A DNA stretch of 64,000 nt from Nakazawaea peltata (Eukaryota > Ascomycota > Pichiomycetes > Alaninales > Pachysolenaceae), in the NCBI GenBank assembly GCA_001599355.1, contig BCGQ01000002.1:1415909-1479908 (forward strand), given 5' to 3'. Both the position numbers and the translations under genes were made by a program. Positions 1 to 9,834 of the stretch are shown here, piece by piece. The notes under the pieces are model-generated. The model was not told where the DNA came from. It saw only the letters and a program-made list of their open reading frames with translations, and did no database searches. Every line of letters starts with the position of its first letter. Positions within the stretch are counted from its first letter, which is position 1.

Positions 1-526
1 TAATGAAGGAGTAGTCTGTGTTCAGTATTTTATTTGGTGTTCCATAATCCACTACTTAATCTACACTGTATTAAAGATCTAGATGTCAATTCAAACGGTC
101 TCGAGTCTAATGCAGGTTTACGTAAATATCTCATGTACTATCTTGATCTAACTAATAAATTAAGCTTCTGGTCTCGAATTTGATTTCGTTTTAAGCGAGC
201 AACCTAGATCTATTGTTGATAATCGGCTGTGCCTGACAGATATCTTAAGAAGGGGTCAAATTGAATGCAGGCGCAAAATGACATCACGAGAATTATAAGT
301 TTATTCTATTATTGGAATGTATGAGTAGACCTCGAATTTTTCAAAAGGAGCAAGCCATGTTTATTCACGACCGTGGAGTTTCAAATGCTTAATGCCTATC
401 AAGGGTCAATAGTATGTGAAGTTTGATATAAAAGAGGTCAATTCCGGGGCAATTGGTCACAAGTTGGGTTCTACATCTCAGAAACATTCTATCATTTCTA
501 TAGGAACATTACTGATCAATTATAAT
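1..526. other. Intergenic sequence, left edge
   Basis: No open frame of useful length and no RNA gene was recognised here. It is AT-rich and would hold the promoter of the secreted repeat protein that starts at 527. The upstream gene lies outside the window. Confidence 0.5.
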
Positions 527-1180
527 ATGAAGTTTTCTACTTTTGCTATTGCCTCGATCGTCTCTGTTGCTTCTGCCGCACCAACAGACAAAAAGATGCC
601 AGGTCCACAACCTTCTGGAACCATTATGATTCCATCTGGTGTTATTCCTACTGCACCTCACCCTAGCTTTGCTGTTCCAACTGGTCTGATTCCTTCAGAT
701 GCATTTATGAGGTTTACTGCTGGCTCTGGTCATACCAAGGGTCATCCCAATGGATATACCAAAGGACATACCAAGGGCCATGGTGAAGAGCCTTGTGAGA
801 CTACAACAGCTGAATCAGCCGCAACTGAGTCACCAAGCGCACCTATTCCAAGTGTTCCTGTTGTCTCTTCTTTCGTTGATCCGGAAATTCCGCTGTTCAG
901 CGAGCCTTCGGCCACCTTCATCGCAAGCGATGCCGTTCCAACAGACTCTTTCGATATTCCACTGTTCAGCGAACCTTCAGCTACTTTCATTTCAACCGAG
1001 GCTTTTCCAACGGTCTCATTTGAAACTCCACTGTTCAGCGAACCTTCAGTGACTTTTGCTTCGAGCGATGCTGTTCCAACTGACTCCTTTGATATTCCAG
1101 TGGCTCCAACTGACCCAGCTTCACCAGTATCATCGGCCCCAAGTTTTCAGGTAACTTCGTTCATTACTTCGTTGATTTAA
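527..1180 (+). CDS. Small secreted Pro/Ser/Thr-rich repeat protein, probable cell-wall protein
   Basis: The first ATG at 527 opens with a typical signal peptide (MKFSTFAIASIVSVASA, cleavage expected near residue 17). An in-frame GTG at 416 lengthens the frame, but yeast does not use it. The 217-residue protein is rich in Pro, Ser and Thr. It has a Gly/His/Lys patch (HTKGHPNGYTKGHTKGH), then three tandem copies of a ~23-residue unit built on PLFSEPSATF...PTDSFD at roughly residues 124-195. One Cys is present. The C-terminus is mildly hydrophobic, but no clear GPI signal is visible. I do not recognise an orthologue. Secretion and wall location are inferred from composition; the repeat suggests a structural or surface role. 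Whether it is anchored or released cannot be decided here. Confidence 0.7.
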   Translation: MKFSTFAIASIVSVASAAPTDKKMPGPQPSGTIMIPSGVIPTAPHPSFAVPTGLIPSDAFMRFTAGSGHTKGHPNGYTKGHTKGHGEEPCETTTAESAATESPSAPIPSVPVVSSFVDPEIPLFSEPSATFIASDAVPTDSFDIPLFSEPSATFISTEAFPTVSFETPLFSEPSVTFASSDAVPTDSFDIPVAPTDPASPVSSAPSFQVTSFITSLI

Positions 1181-1226
1181 AAACACAAACAAAAGCTGGA
1201 CTTTATGACAAAACACTTTGCTACAC

Positions 1227-1255
1227 CGAGACCATCTTCATTTCCTTCGGTCTCG
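1227..1255 (+). other. Inverted repeat with T-tract after the secreted-protein gene
   Basis: A perfect 7-bp inverted repeat (CGAGACC at 1227-1233 and GGTCTCG at 1249-1255, 15-nt loop) is followed at once by a run of T. It lies 47 bp past the stop codon of the secreted repeat protein. It may be a 3'-UTR hairpin. No function is established. Confidence 0.4.
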
Positions 1256-3540
1256 TTTTTCTACTTTACTACATCTTTATATACATGATATAGACAAATC
1301 ACGATCTTTTTCTTTTCTTCTAATACAGAGTATGGTTTACAATTGGGGAGCTGAAGACCTTTGAAGCATTTTTTGATATCTACATCTAGATTATATCAGT
1401 GGCTGTAGTAATGAGTCGAAGATAACGGGTTTCAAATTTGACACATGACATAAGCAAGATTCCCTTTAAGGGTTTTGAAGTGCCCGATTCGATCAAAAAA
1501 TCGTTTCCATCAATGATATTTCGCTTTCCGTGTGCCTATCAATTTAAGACGAGAACTAGTTTTCAGATAAGGATTGGGGATACACTGATTATAGGAAACA
1601 TCGGAGTAAGTGGACCGGATGGATAGGATACGGACACAACAGAATCACCGAATTAGATGATCCTCAGCCATAAGAGAAATCAAGGCAAAAGCAGCACTTC
1701 GGTGATCATCAAATGGAATCTCGGTATTGTAATTTAAAGCGAAGATAGCATGTAATGCCTTACAAAACCCCCCCTCCCCCTCTCAAAAAGTATAGATTGG
1801 TGTCACAGGGACGCCGGATGAAAACTCATACGAAAACATGGAGGCACATCTTCAGAAACGGCATCTACAATGTGTTAAGGGGTGGAACAGTCTCTGCATT
1901 ACTAGGGGCACGGACGTTATGCACTCTCAAAAAAGATAACCAGAGATCGAATTGATTAAAACGCACCGGCTTAAGGAAAAAAAAACTAGCGGTTAACTTT
2001 AGTCAAAGCCGTATTGTTGGTGGAGGAGTCGCGGGAGCTGTCGAGGATTTCCAGAATCGATGAATTATGGAGGAGATCATGGGGGAGCAGAATTGGAGTG
2101 TTTACTCGATGAATGTGGCTGTTCTTTAACACATGCACAATTCGATTTACTTGGAGGTAACTAAGTACTAAATTTAGATGATAATGGCCTTAGTTTGGAT
2201 CTATCGATGGAACGGTACTGCCAAGATGCTAGTAGAACAAGCGGTAAGTTGCAAGTAATTTCACCGAATCACCGAAAATGAAATGAAGATTCCAGTAAAA
2301 TCCAAATTATCGCATTTAGGTAGTAGTAGATCATTTTGATCAAAAGATAAAATGATTGGCACAAAAGTCTCGAGCCCTGCACAGGGCATGGAAACCCAGG
2401 GCAAATTCAAAAATAAGTAAGCTAAAGCCGGTGAATAAAGATGATTTTTTTCTATTGTTCCCCAAAGAGGAGTGGACGCGCTTAACGAAGTGAAGAAAAA
2501 ATTACAAAGAGTGTTACTAAAGAGGATGCTAGCGCGCTAAGCGCAAGGTAAAATTTCTTTTGAGCTAAAACCAAGACTTGATTTCTATAGTGCCACTGCC
2601 GTGGCACAACCCAAAGTTGATAGCGTATGCAGCGCCAAGTTGCTACTAGAAAGTAAAAGTACGACCGATCGGGGCTAAGCTGATTTTCAGTGTGGCAACG
2701 GGCTCTGTGTAAGCGCACGGTTCCCTGGCAACTTCGGGAAATACAATCTGTCTGCATATTTTTGTAGTGATATTTTTGAATCAAATTAAGCTTTGCAGGA
2801 GACAAGAGAATAAGTTAATAGGGAAACTGGGCGAGCATTTTTGACCAAAAAGTGGAGGAGATGTAACTGATTGGGAGAAGAAGTATAAAGCCAAGACGGA
2901 TCCCCGAGTATAATCTTTGTAGCAACTAAAGGAAATTAAGATTGAAGTAAGCAACCCTCACTCTATAAGCTATAAGCCTTGAGACACGATACGTACCCGC
3001 ATATTTGAGTAATTGTATCCAGAGAGGAGATTTACAAAGTTAAATTCAAGTTGAGATTCAAATCCAGATTTACAAAGACTAGATTTGAATTCAATCCCTA
3101 GAGTTGCAATAGGTGAATCCAGTGAGGTATTTGATTTCAATTTAACCTGCCTCATTTTTCACTCGGTTTTACCAGATACCCAGATCAATCTTCCAAGGGT
3201 ATTATTGTTCTTTTTGTTTCACATTTTCATTTCTTTTTGTTCCGTTAGAGAGCCTGTACATAGTTTAACTCATCAGGCAAATCTTACAGAAATAGTACAA
3301 CGGGCAAGAAACAAAAAAAGGGCAATCTCGAAAAGAAGACCGAAAATTTTGTCCTTGATTTGTATTCAGTGCGCAGTGATTGGCCAAAGATCAAACTGAT
3401 TAAAATTACGTAAGCATATTATTGGCTGCGAAAGCAAGTCCTGTGATAGAAAACAAAGGGGCAAATTATACCATTTAATTTCTTTTTCTACATAGAAGCT
3501 CGAGCACCAGATTAGACAGGTGGAAAAATCTTCGGATTCT

Positions 3541-3551
3541 TATATATAAAA
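3541..3551 (+). promoter_or_regulatory. TATA box of the iron-type GATA factor gene
   Basis: TATATATAAAA ends 33 bp before the ATG at 3585. This fits a very short 5' leader and argues against the upstream in-frame GTG as start. Confidence 0.5.
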
Positions 3552-3584
3552 GTGAGATCGGGAAAGAGCGAAAATATTCCAAAG

Positions 3585-4763
3585 ATGTTGGTCGAAATTA
3601 AAATGAAGCCACTTCATGATATTGGGCAAATGAGATCTGTGCCGTTGGTGAAACGGGAACTGACCTCACCTAAACTGCTGTTACTGCCCAGAAATCCAGG
3701 ATCAAGTGCTATGGGTGATCTGAATAAAGGTCTTTCGTGCTCGAATTGTGGAACCACCAAGACTCCACTTTGGAGAAGAGCCGTCGATGGGAGTCTTATT
3801 TGTAATGCATGTGGATTATACTATAGACTGAATAATCACCATAGACCGGTGAATTTAAAGAGACCACTTCATACTGTGACGTTACCACAGCATCAAACTT
3901 CCGAAGGAACGTGTAAAGGTGATGGTCGTTGTAATGGAACTGGAGGTTCCCTGGCATGTAACGGATGTCCTCTGTATAATAATCGTGTTGTGATACCGGC
4001 AAATGGAGCCACTTCACCTAACCCTTCTTCACCACAAGGGAATGATTCAACTGATGGTCAAGTGAAATCGGAGGAAGAGACCGTCGCCATTGCATGTACT
4101 AATTGTGGTACTACCGTGACTCCTCTTTGGAGACGTGATGATGTGGGGAACAATATCTGCAATGCTTGTGGATTATACTTCAAATTGCGTGGATGTCATA
4201 GACCTATCAAGTTGAAAAGAGCCACGATCAAAAGAAGAAAGAGACTACAACCAACCGGTGCTTCTCTGAGCTCACCTCCTGGTGAGCTGTCACTGCCTCT
4301 GAGCAAGGTTGCAAAGACATCTGCTTCTCCTATTTTGAGATCACCTCTTGGAAATACTTCGATTAGTCCTGTGATTGTGGCATCTCCTGTTACTCAACAA
4401 TCAACTCCTGTTAGCTTTGGAGGTTCTGCTCCTCCTACTGACACAACTAATAGGATCACATTACCACCTTTGAGATTCCAACAGTTGCCTCCAGCAGTTG
4501 ATTTCACCCATTCATACAAGCCAGAATTGATGCTTCCTAGATTAAATTCTCCTAATCCAGATTCAGTTCATCCTGGGTTACCTAGACCTCAGGCCTCATC
4601 TTTAAGATCGACACCTGATCCTACACCTGGGCCTCAGAGTTTCCAGGTAACTCCTCCACGCCCATCTCAGCATAATGATAAACCAAGTTCAGCTAAATCT
4701 GAATCGGAGTCATCGACCAAGTTGTCACCACCTCCGATGAGTATGAGCTCGCTTTTGAATTAA
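3585..4763 (+). CDS. FEP1: Iron-responsive GATA repressor (Fep1/Sfu1/SreA family)
   Basis: The 392-residue protein has two GATA zinc fingers, with cysteines at 52/55/73/76 and 171/174/192/195. Between them is the hallmark cysteine block C-x5-C-x8-C-x2-C (110/116/125/128). In Fep1 of S. pombe, SreA of Aspergillus and Sfu1 of Candida, this architecture binds iron (or Fe-S) and represses iron-uptake genes at GATA sites when iron is plentiful. A basic stretch follows finger 2 ([11 protein letters not shown]). The rest is a Ser/Pro-rich, low-complexity tail. I chose the ATG at 3585, since the longer frame begins with GTG. A CTG codon in finger 1 (YYR-CTG-NNHHRP) sits where related fingers often have Ala. 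Role and nuclear location are inferred from the family; the motif itself is explicit. Confidence 0.92.
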   Translation: MLVEIKMKPLHDIGQMRSVPLVKRELTSPKLLLLPRNPGSSAMGDLNKGLSCSNCGTTKTPLWRRAVDGSLICNACGLYYRLNNHHRPVNLKRPLHTVTLPQHQTSEGTCKGDGRCNGTGGSLACNGCPLYNNRVVIPANGATSPNPSSPQGNDSTDGQVKSEEETVAIACTNCGTTVTPLWRRDDVGNNICNACGLYFKLRGCHRPIKLKRATIKRRKRLQPTGASLSSPPGELSLPLSKVAKTSASPILRSPLGNTSISPVIVASPVTQQSTPVSFGGSAPPTDTTNRITLPPLRFQQLPPAVDFTHSYKPELMLPRLNSPNPDSVHPGLPRPQASSLRSTPDPTPGPQSFQVTPPRPSQHNDKPSSAKSESESSTKLSPPPMSMSSLLN

Positions 4764-4875
4764 TTATTTATTAACGTATTTATTGATTAAATGAACAATG
4801 CATGATATGTATGTAGGTAGTAGCGGTCACCGATGGTAGAGACCTCTGGTAAAGGCCTCTGGCGAACACCAAGGC

Positions 4876-5928
4876 TCAAACAGCAACTCTTTGTCTTCCC
4901 TCTCTTTGTAATGGAGGTAAATCGGTATTTTTGTCGTCTCCATACGGAACACTCCCCATTAAACCCTTGCTCTCGGCAAAATCTGACGATCTTTCGAACT
5001 GAGGATCCGTCTGGTAATACTCATCGATGATCGGATGCAATAAGACGGTCTGATTTTTCACAGTTAATATGGAATTTGTAGGCACTGTGATCCAATCTTC
5101 TCTTTCAAAGGTCAAAGGCTCAGAAGAAATCATAACCACGTCCTGTAAACGGTCTTTACGTTGCATTCTGAACTCTCCAGGTTCATATTCTACAAATTTG
5201 GACCCTGTACTGAAATGTAAAGAGGCCAGTTCATCAGTTTTTGAACTGATATATCTGGAAACTATGATTGTACAGCCATCGGTGACGGCAAAGTTCATCA
5301 ACGAAGGCTCATTACATGGGATTTCAACCTCTTTCTTCCATTTATTGAGAAGAGCAATGGTATCGAACATCAGCTGTCTCATTAACAGATGAGAAATCTC
5401 TCCTGGTTTGACATCTTTCAACTTCTTCCCTGCCAAACGTTGAAGAGAATCGAGATAAAGAGAGAAACAACTCTCACTATCAGTAGAACCTTGGATAATG
5501 TAGAAAAACTCGTCACTGATGTGATTAATCAACTTCTTCTTGATCCTGATGAAGTTAGAAACCCCACCATTGTGCATAAATGTGAAGTTATGGTAAGTGA
5601 ATGGATGACAATTGGTCTCTGATAAGACACCATAAGTAGAAGCCCTTACGTGGGCGAAAACAAGGTTAGATTTGGTTTTTTCCAGGATGACTTCCAAATT
5701 CAAGTTATTCCACAGTGGAGTAGTGTCTCTGAAACAACACGGACCTTCCACGTCACCTTCTGGGGTCTCTGGATAGTATGCTATTCCGAAGCCATCGGCG
5801 TTAATAGGGATATTGTGCATTCTTAGACGGGAGTCATATGATTGTTTTATGATGGAATGAGCGGGTCTTGTGAGTAATTTCGAGAGGAGGATTGGATCCT
5901 TGCCTTTATAGACCAAAAACCGGCACAT
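4876..5928 (-). CDS. DUG3: Glutamine amidotransferase subunit of the glutathione-degrading Dug complex
   Basis: Starting at the ATG at 5928, the protein begins MCRFLVYKGK, so Met removal exposes Cys2, the N-terminal nucleophile of class II glutamine amidotransferases. Upstream extension exists only from a TTG. The 350 residues match Dug3 in length and in conserved blocks: RPAHSIIKQS, NADGFGIAYYP, VFAHVRASTYGVLSETNCHPF, FMHNGG and QGSTDSE. With Dug2 it hydrolyses the gamma-glutamyl bond of glutathione in the cytosol, giving glutamate and Cys-Gly. The CTG codon at 5227-5229 (KTDE-CTG-ASLHF) falls where I recall DEAASL in relatives, consistent with CUG=Ala. The 3' end faces the GATA factor gene convergently, 112 bp away. 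Confidence 0.93.
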   Translation of the reverse strand: MCRFLVYKGKDPILLSKLLTRPAHSIIKQSYDSRLRMHNIPINADGFGIAYYPETPEGDVEGPCCFRDTTPLWNNLNLEVILEKTKSNLVFAHVRASTYGVLSETNCHPFTYHNFTFMHNGGVSNFIRIKKKLINHISDEFFYIIQGSTDSESCFSLYLDSLQRLAGKKLKDVKPGEISHLLMRQLMFDTIALLNKWKKEVEIPCNEPSLMNFAVTDGCTIIVSRYISSKTDELASLHFSTGSKFVEYEPGEFRMQRKDRLQDVVMISSEPLTFEREDWITVPTNSILTVKNQTVLLHPIIDEYYQTDPQFERSSDFAESKGLMGSVPYGDDKNTDLPPLQREGRQRVAV

Positions 5929-6393
5929 TGTGGGTGGTTTTGAGGTGGGATTGATTGGTGAGAGATGGTCTGTTGAGGTGATGAAGTGTGGCGTTTTTTT
6001 TTTTGTGCTGGACAAAGTGCGCGGGTGAGATGATGTGGCGAGTGAGCGGTGAGTGATTTTTTGTGGCGAGTGAGATGTGGCGCAGCAATGTGATCCGATT
6101 GACTAGCGAATTTTTTTGGTGTTACGATGTATTGGTGGGGTAGAGATCTGTAAAGGGGAGATAAGGGGTCATGATAGCGGGGAAGGGGCTAGTGGACACG
6201 GGCACGGCAACCACATGTTACAATGTTCAATCAAATTATTATATTAACTATACAAAACATTCCAGGGAGACTGGCGTAAGAGGGATAGAGCATGGCAGAG
6301 AGTGGCGGGCACAGAAGTCTGCCGGGCACAAAAGTCTACCGGGCACAGAAGCTTGCATGGCACAGAAATCAGCCGGGCACAAGTCAGGCACAC
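5929..6393. other. DUG3 promoter / SAC6 3' flank
   Basis: This 465-bp interval lies between two minus-strand genes. It holds the DUG3 promoter and, near 6306-6390, a short 17-bp tandem repeat listed separately. No other gene is seen. Confidence 0.5.
6306..6390. repeat. 17-bp imperfect tandem repeat, five copies
   Basis: Five consecutive units start at 6306, 6323, 6340, 6357 and 6374, each based on CGGGCACAGAAGTCTGC with a few substitutions. The array ends 3 bp before the SAC6 stop codon, in the distal DUG3 promoter. Copies have drifted, so it is not a recent expansion. Confidence 0.8.
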
Positions 6394-8527
6394 CTAAACA
6401 CCCAACGACATCAACGACCCAACAAACGTCAATATCAACCTAGATCTAACCTCATTGATATCCTCTGGTACCAACCAAATCAATGCCCCCAATTTTCTCA
6501 GAATAGAAATCAGTAATCTAGCATTAGCATATCTCTCCTCTTCGGTAGATCCCGAAGTGACCAAATCATAATCGACATATCCAGGTTTCAACCCATTGAG
6601 TAAATCTAAAAGCCAAACACCAGAAGACAAAGATGGATCTTTGAACGACCGAATAGATGAAGATTTGCCACCCTTGGCAACCTGCAGTTGTCCCCACTTC
6701 AAAATATCCGAATCGGTCAATTCTTTACCGTTCAGGGACAAAGAGTGCAAAGTTAAAGTGATGTTTCTGCGCATTAATTGCCAAACGAGCCCCAAAGTTA
6801 AAACTTTAGTACCATCTAAGATATCGGAGCCTTCGATTCCCACTAGGGAGAATTTGTTGGCTTTTCCGATTTCCACACAGTAATTTGTGTTTTCTAACGC
6901 TTTAAATCTCATTACTTCTCCACCATTAGCTGGTCTCTTGTTGACATGTTTCCAGTTAACGGTGCCAGGCATGACCTTATCAAAGGCTTGTAAAAGAACA
7001 AGACCATCCTTGACATCCTCGAATAAGGAAACCACTGGTGGGTCTACATCCAAAGAGTTCAACCATAAGGTGAAGACTCTGGCTTCTCTTTCGCCCTCTG
7101 CGTCGAACTCCTCGATTTCTGGTTTTTCCGACTCCTCGATAGGATCTAAACCAGGCCAGGTGTTGAACAAATGCAGAACAAAGGCCAAATTCAATTTAGG
7201 ATTACCGGCAACCAAAGAAGTTGGGGTCAAATATTTACGGCATCCGATTTTATCGGCATTATCCAAGATTTGTTCCAGTCTAGCAGTTAAATCCGAGGTC
7301 TGTAATGGCAGTCTGGAGCATACATCCGGTTTCAACTGGTTCAATAAGATAGTGTAATTTTCACCATCGCAAACATCCTTGGAAAAATTGGAGACTCTTC
7401 TGGACCAATTGGCCAGTTTCAAATGGTAATTGAACCATCTTAATAAGATCTGTTCTGGGGGCAATCTCAAGAATTGCTCCAAAGTCTCATCATCTTCCAA
7501 TAATCTATACAACTCAGGGTGTAATTTAATATCAATTTTACTCAATAAACCTCTTCTGATGATCTGCCAAATAAGACCTAAAATTAAATGTTCTTTACCT
7601 TCGATGATATCTTCGGAGTGGACGTTGACGACGACACAGCCAATGGCCTTAGCCGAATTGATCACAATATTGGCATTTTCCGACATGGTGAAGTTGTTGA
7701 GAGATTTACCTTTCTTAGGGAAATTCAATACTCTGGTATCGATGGTGTCTGGAACGGAGTCGTTAATCAATTTGGAAAGCAACAAACCGTCTACACACTC
7801 ATCGAAAAGTTGGAAATTGTCCAATGGGAGTGGTAATCTGTCACCTACATGAGGGTCTCCAGCTAAGACCGAGTTGATATGTCTAGTGAACTCGACTCTT
7901 TCTTCATCGTTGATGGTGTGAGTAGTGCCGGAGGTTCTTCCACTGACGATAACCTTAGCTTTATGACCTGAACCTGAATGTTGTTGCATTCCTGGAGAGG
8001 CTGGGGTGTTGAGGGTGGCACCAGCCAGAGGTTGAGCTGGCTCCAATTTCAACTCCTTCAATTTCAGCATCAATTCAACGTAATCGTCCAATTCTACATG
8101 ACCAGAAGCATCGACACTGACCTGTTTTAAGGTGTTACGAACTTCATCATACGAACCTTTACCTGATTGCGAGACACTTTCAATGATTTGTTGTTTGTCA
8201 GCCCAACCTTTGTCGTCCAGATCGATCGATCTGAACTCATCGATGATTCCAAAGAGATCTTCTTGGTTTAAGATTGGGAATTTTCTCTGTAGATGTTAGT
8301 AAGAGGTTTAGTATGGGTAGTTGAGATGAGCTTGATGGGTATGGGGTTGATTTGAGTTGAATCCGGGCTCTTCTAGTTCAATTCTAGGTCAATTTCAGTC
8401 CAGTATCAGCCCAATGATAGCCAATTCCAGCCAATTCCGGCCCACTCCAACCTAGTCCCAGCCAATGTCAGCCAATTTCATCTCTTAATATACCAAAATT
8501 ACTCACCTGTAATTTAACGATATTCAT
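6394..8527 (-). CDS. SAC6: Fimbrin (plastin), actin-bundling protein; two exons
   Basis: The coding sequence joins exon 1 (8507-8527, encoding MNIVKLQ) to exon 2 (6394-8286), giving 637 residues, close to the ~640 typical of Sac6. The intron is listed separately. The order is an N-terminal EF-hand-like region (KFPILNQEDLF...IDLDDKGW, then VDASGHVELDDYVEL), followed by two actin-binding modules with four calponin-homology domains to the C-terminus (NARL..RKLGALIWLVPEDI near the end). Fimbrin cross-links actin filaments in cortical patches and cables for endocytosis and polarity. S. cerevisiae SAC6 also has a near-5' intron. Two CTG codons at 6499-6501 and 6511-6513 (residues 603 and 599) fall on the two Ala of the plastin block corresponding to YAVSMARRIGA, supporting CUG=Ala. 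Confidence 0.95.
8287..8506 (-). other. SAC6 intron (220 nt, phase 0)
   Basis: The donor GTGAGT (8506-8501) follows codon 7. The branch point TACTAAC (minus strand, about 8295-8301) lies just before the acceptor CTACAG, which ends at 8287. Splicing restores the fimbrin reading VKLQ-RKFPIL. The intron body carries several AGCCAAT copies of unknown meaning. Confidence 0.92.
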
Positions 8528-8859
8528 ATTGACTCAATGAACCAATCAATCAGTACAAATTACCTCAATTTGAGTGTTCTACTCGTCCTTTGAGATCCTG
8601 TCAATCGCTTCTGCTGGCCACTTTAAATGAAGCAACCGCTGAGCAATTGGCTGAGCAATTGGACTGGCTGAGCAGACTGACACCGGGCTGAGCGGGTAAC
8701 GTCACGACACTGGGGCTGTGGATTTGCGGTGACTAAAGGGGAAATTGATATTTCGTGCACGACCATATCCCACCGGTGAAGAGTTCAGTTGGGTTGAGAT
8801 GGGTAGAGTTATTCAATTCACCTTCAGATCAACTACAACATCCAGCACATATTCTATCA
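8528..8859. other. SAC6 promoter / 3' flank of the 246-residue gene
   Basis: This 332-bp interval holds no further gene that I can see. It contains several GGCTGAGCA-type repeats near 8640-8690 and would carry the SAC6 promoter. Confidence 0.5.
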
Positions 8860-9600
8860 TCATTTATTCATACGAAGATGCAAAAATCTTTGTCGATATT
8901 GCAGAATTTCTAACCTACTTGTCTCTTTATCTAATCCAGGAAGACAAATAATAGGCTCCGAGATCTCTTTATCGGAGTCAAGGACCTCTTCAATACCATT
9001 GTCCAGCTCAAAACTGAAATAGAGACTAGTTGTATGTTCCAGTTGTTCGAGCAGTTTGATCTTTGAGGTTCGAAGAGGGTTTTTGCTTGAAAATATCCGG
9101 TACTTGTAATCGCTAACATCCTCTTTTTTATGTAAAATAAGCTCTTTCTTAGCCCTTGTATTATCCAATTCCATTTGAGCAACTGTAGAAGATTTGTTGT
9201 CTTGTAATAACTCTGATGAGTGAATTCCATTTCTTGAACCTCTAGATACCGGCTCACTCGAATTTTTACCCCCTAATGATGACGATGGTACAAGCAGGTA
9301 CTGCGAAATACGTTTGGATCGCACGCTCTTTGGGATAGTATGAGAAGAGCCCGACACATTGGCTGACACCACGGCAGGAGGTGATAACTCTCCAGGGAGC
9401 AGTTGATGCATCCCCAGTGGCAGCAGCAGATGCCGTACTTCATGAGAATTCGATGGTCTCGGCGGCATCTCTACCGGGTCTTCATTGGAACTTGAGGCAC
9501 CGCTGTGATGATGAAGCCTTGAGGCTCTAATTTTCTTTGTAATTCCGGCAAATAGTTGACGCCGTACATCATGGCTAGTCTCTGAACGAGATTCTGACAT
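8860..9600 (-). CDS. Unknown 246-residue protein, possible cell-cycle regulator
   Basis: A clean frame opens with ATG at 9600. I recognise no domain. The first ~130 residues are Ser/Pro-rich and look disordered; the last ~100 are more ordered and charged. Two short motifs stand out. VRRQLF at residues 12-17 resembles the RxLF cyclin-docking motif. The LLLPLGMHQLLPGELSPP segment (about residues 77-95) resembles the LLPP docking motif for G1 cyclins and includes an SP site. Four Mcm1-type boxes stand directly upstream (9692-9812), so expression is plausibly tied to M/G1 or mating-type control. A Sic1/Far1-like role is only a suggestion. The frame could also be a fast-evolving protein of another kind. 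Confidence 0.6.
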   Translation of the reverse strand: MSESRSETSHDVRRQLFAGITKKIRASRLHHHSGASSSNEDPVEMPPRPSNSHEVRHLLLPLGMHQLLPGELSPPAVVSANVSGSSHTIPKSVRSKRISQYLLVPSSSLGGKNSSEPVSRGSRNGIHSSELLQDNKSSTVAQMELDNTRAKKELILHKKEDVSDYKYRIFSSKNPLRTSKIKLLEQLEHTTSLYFSFELDNGIEEVLDSDKEISEPIICLPGLDKETSRLEILQYRQRFLHLRMNK

Positions 9601-9691
9601 CGCTCTTTAACTCTATAATCCTACACCTTCGATGTCCTTCAAATGAGCTTGACTTCTTTTCTTCTATTTGAGGTCTTGGGTATACACATTG

Positions 9692-9812
9692 CCTAATTAG
9701 GAAGGAGAATACTGAATTTCCCAATTAGGACTTGCATCGGCCTATTTGAGAAACATCAATTAAATATCCTAATTGGGAAAGGGGTTATTTCTACTTTGAT
9801 TTCCTAATTGGG
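9692..9812 (-). promoter_or_regulatory. Cluster of four Mcm1 (MADS-box) sites
   Basis: Four boxes of the form CC-N6-GG with the AATT core occur at 9692-9701 (CCTAATTAGG), 9720-9729, 9768-9777 and 9803-9812 (both CCTAATTGGG). Most have flanking TTC/GAA as in the Mcm1 P-box TTTCCTAATTAGGAAA. They lie 92-212 bp upstream of the ATG at 9600. The other neighbour, MTC5, ends here, so the sites most likely serve the 246-residue gene. Confidence 0.75.
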
Positions 9813-9834
9813 AATAATACTAAATATAGTAACA

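Larger units (their letters stand above)
1181..3584. other. 2.4 kb gene-free stretch upstream of the iron-type GATA factor
   Basis: Only short frames occur here. They start with non-ATG codons or show no coding character. The left end is the 3' flank of the secreted protein; the right end is the promoter of the GATA factor. I saw no tRNA, repeat family or transposon remnant. It is unusually long for a yeast intergenic region and could hide a non-coding RNA or a replication origin, neither of which can be seen by eye. Confidence 0.5.

Noticed and set aside
2482-2805. 107-codon minus-strand frame in the large gap
   Set aside because: It opens with TTG and has no family features.
5929-6015. N-terminal extension of DUG3
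   Set aside because: It starts at TTG, and the catalytic Cys must directly follow the initiator Met.
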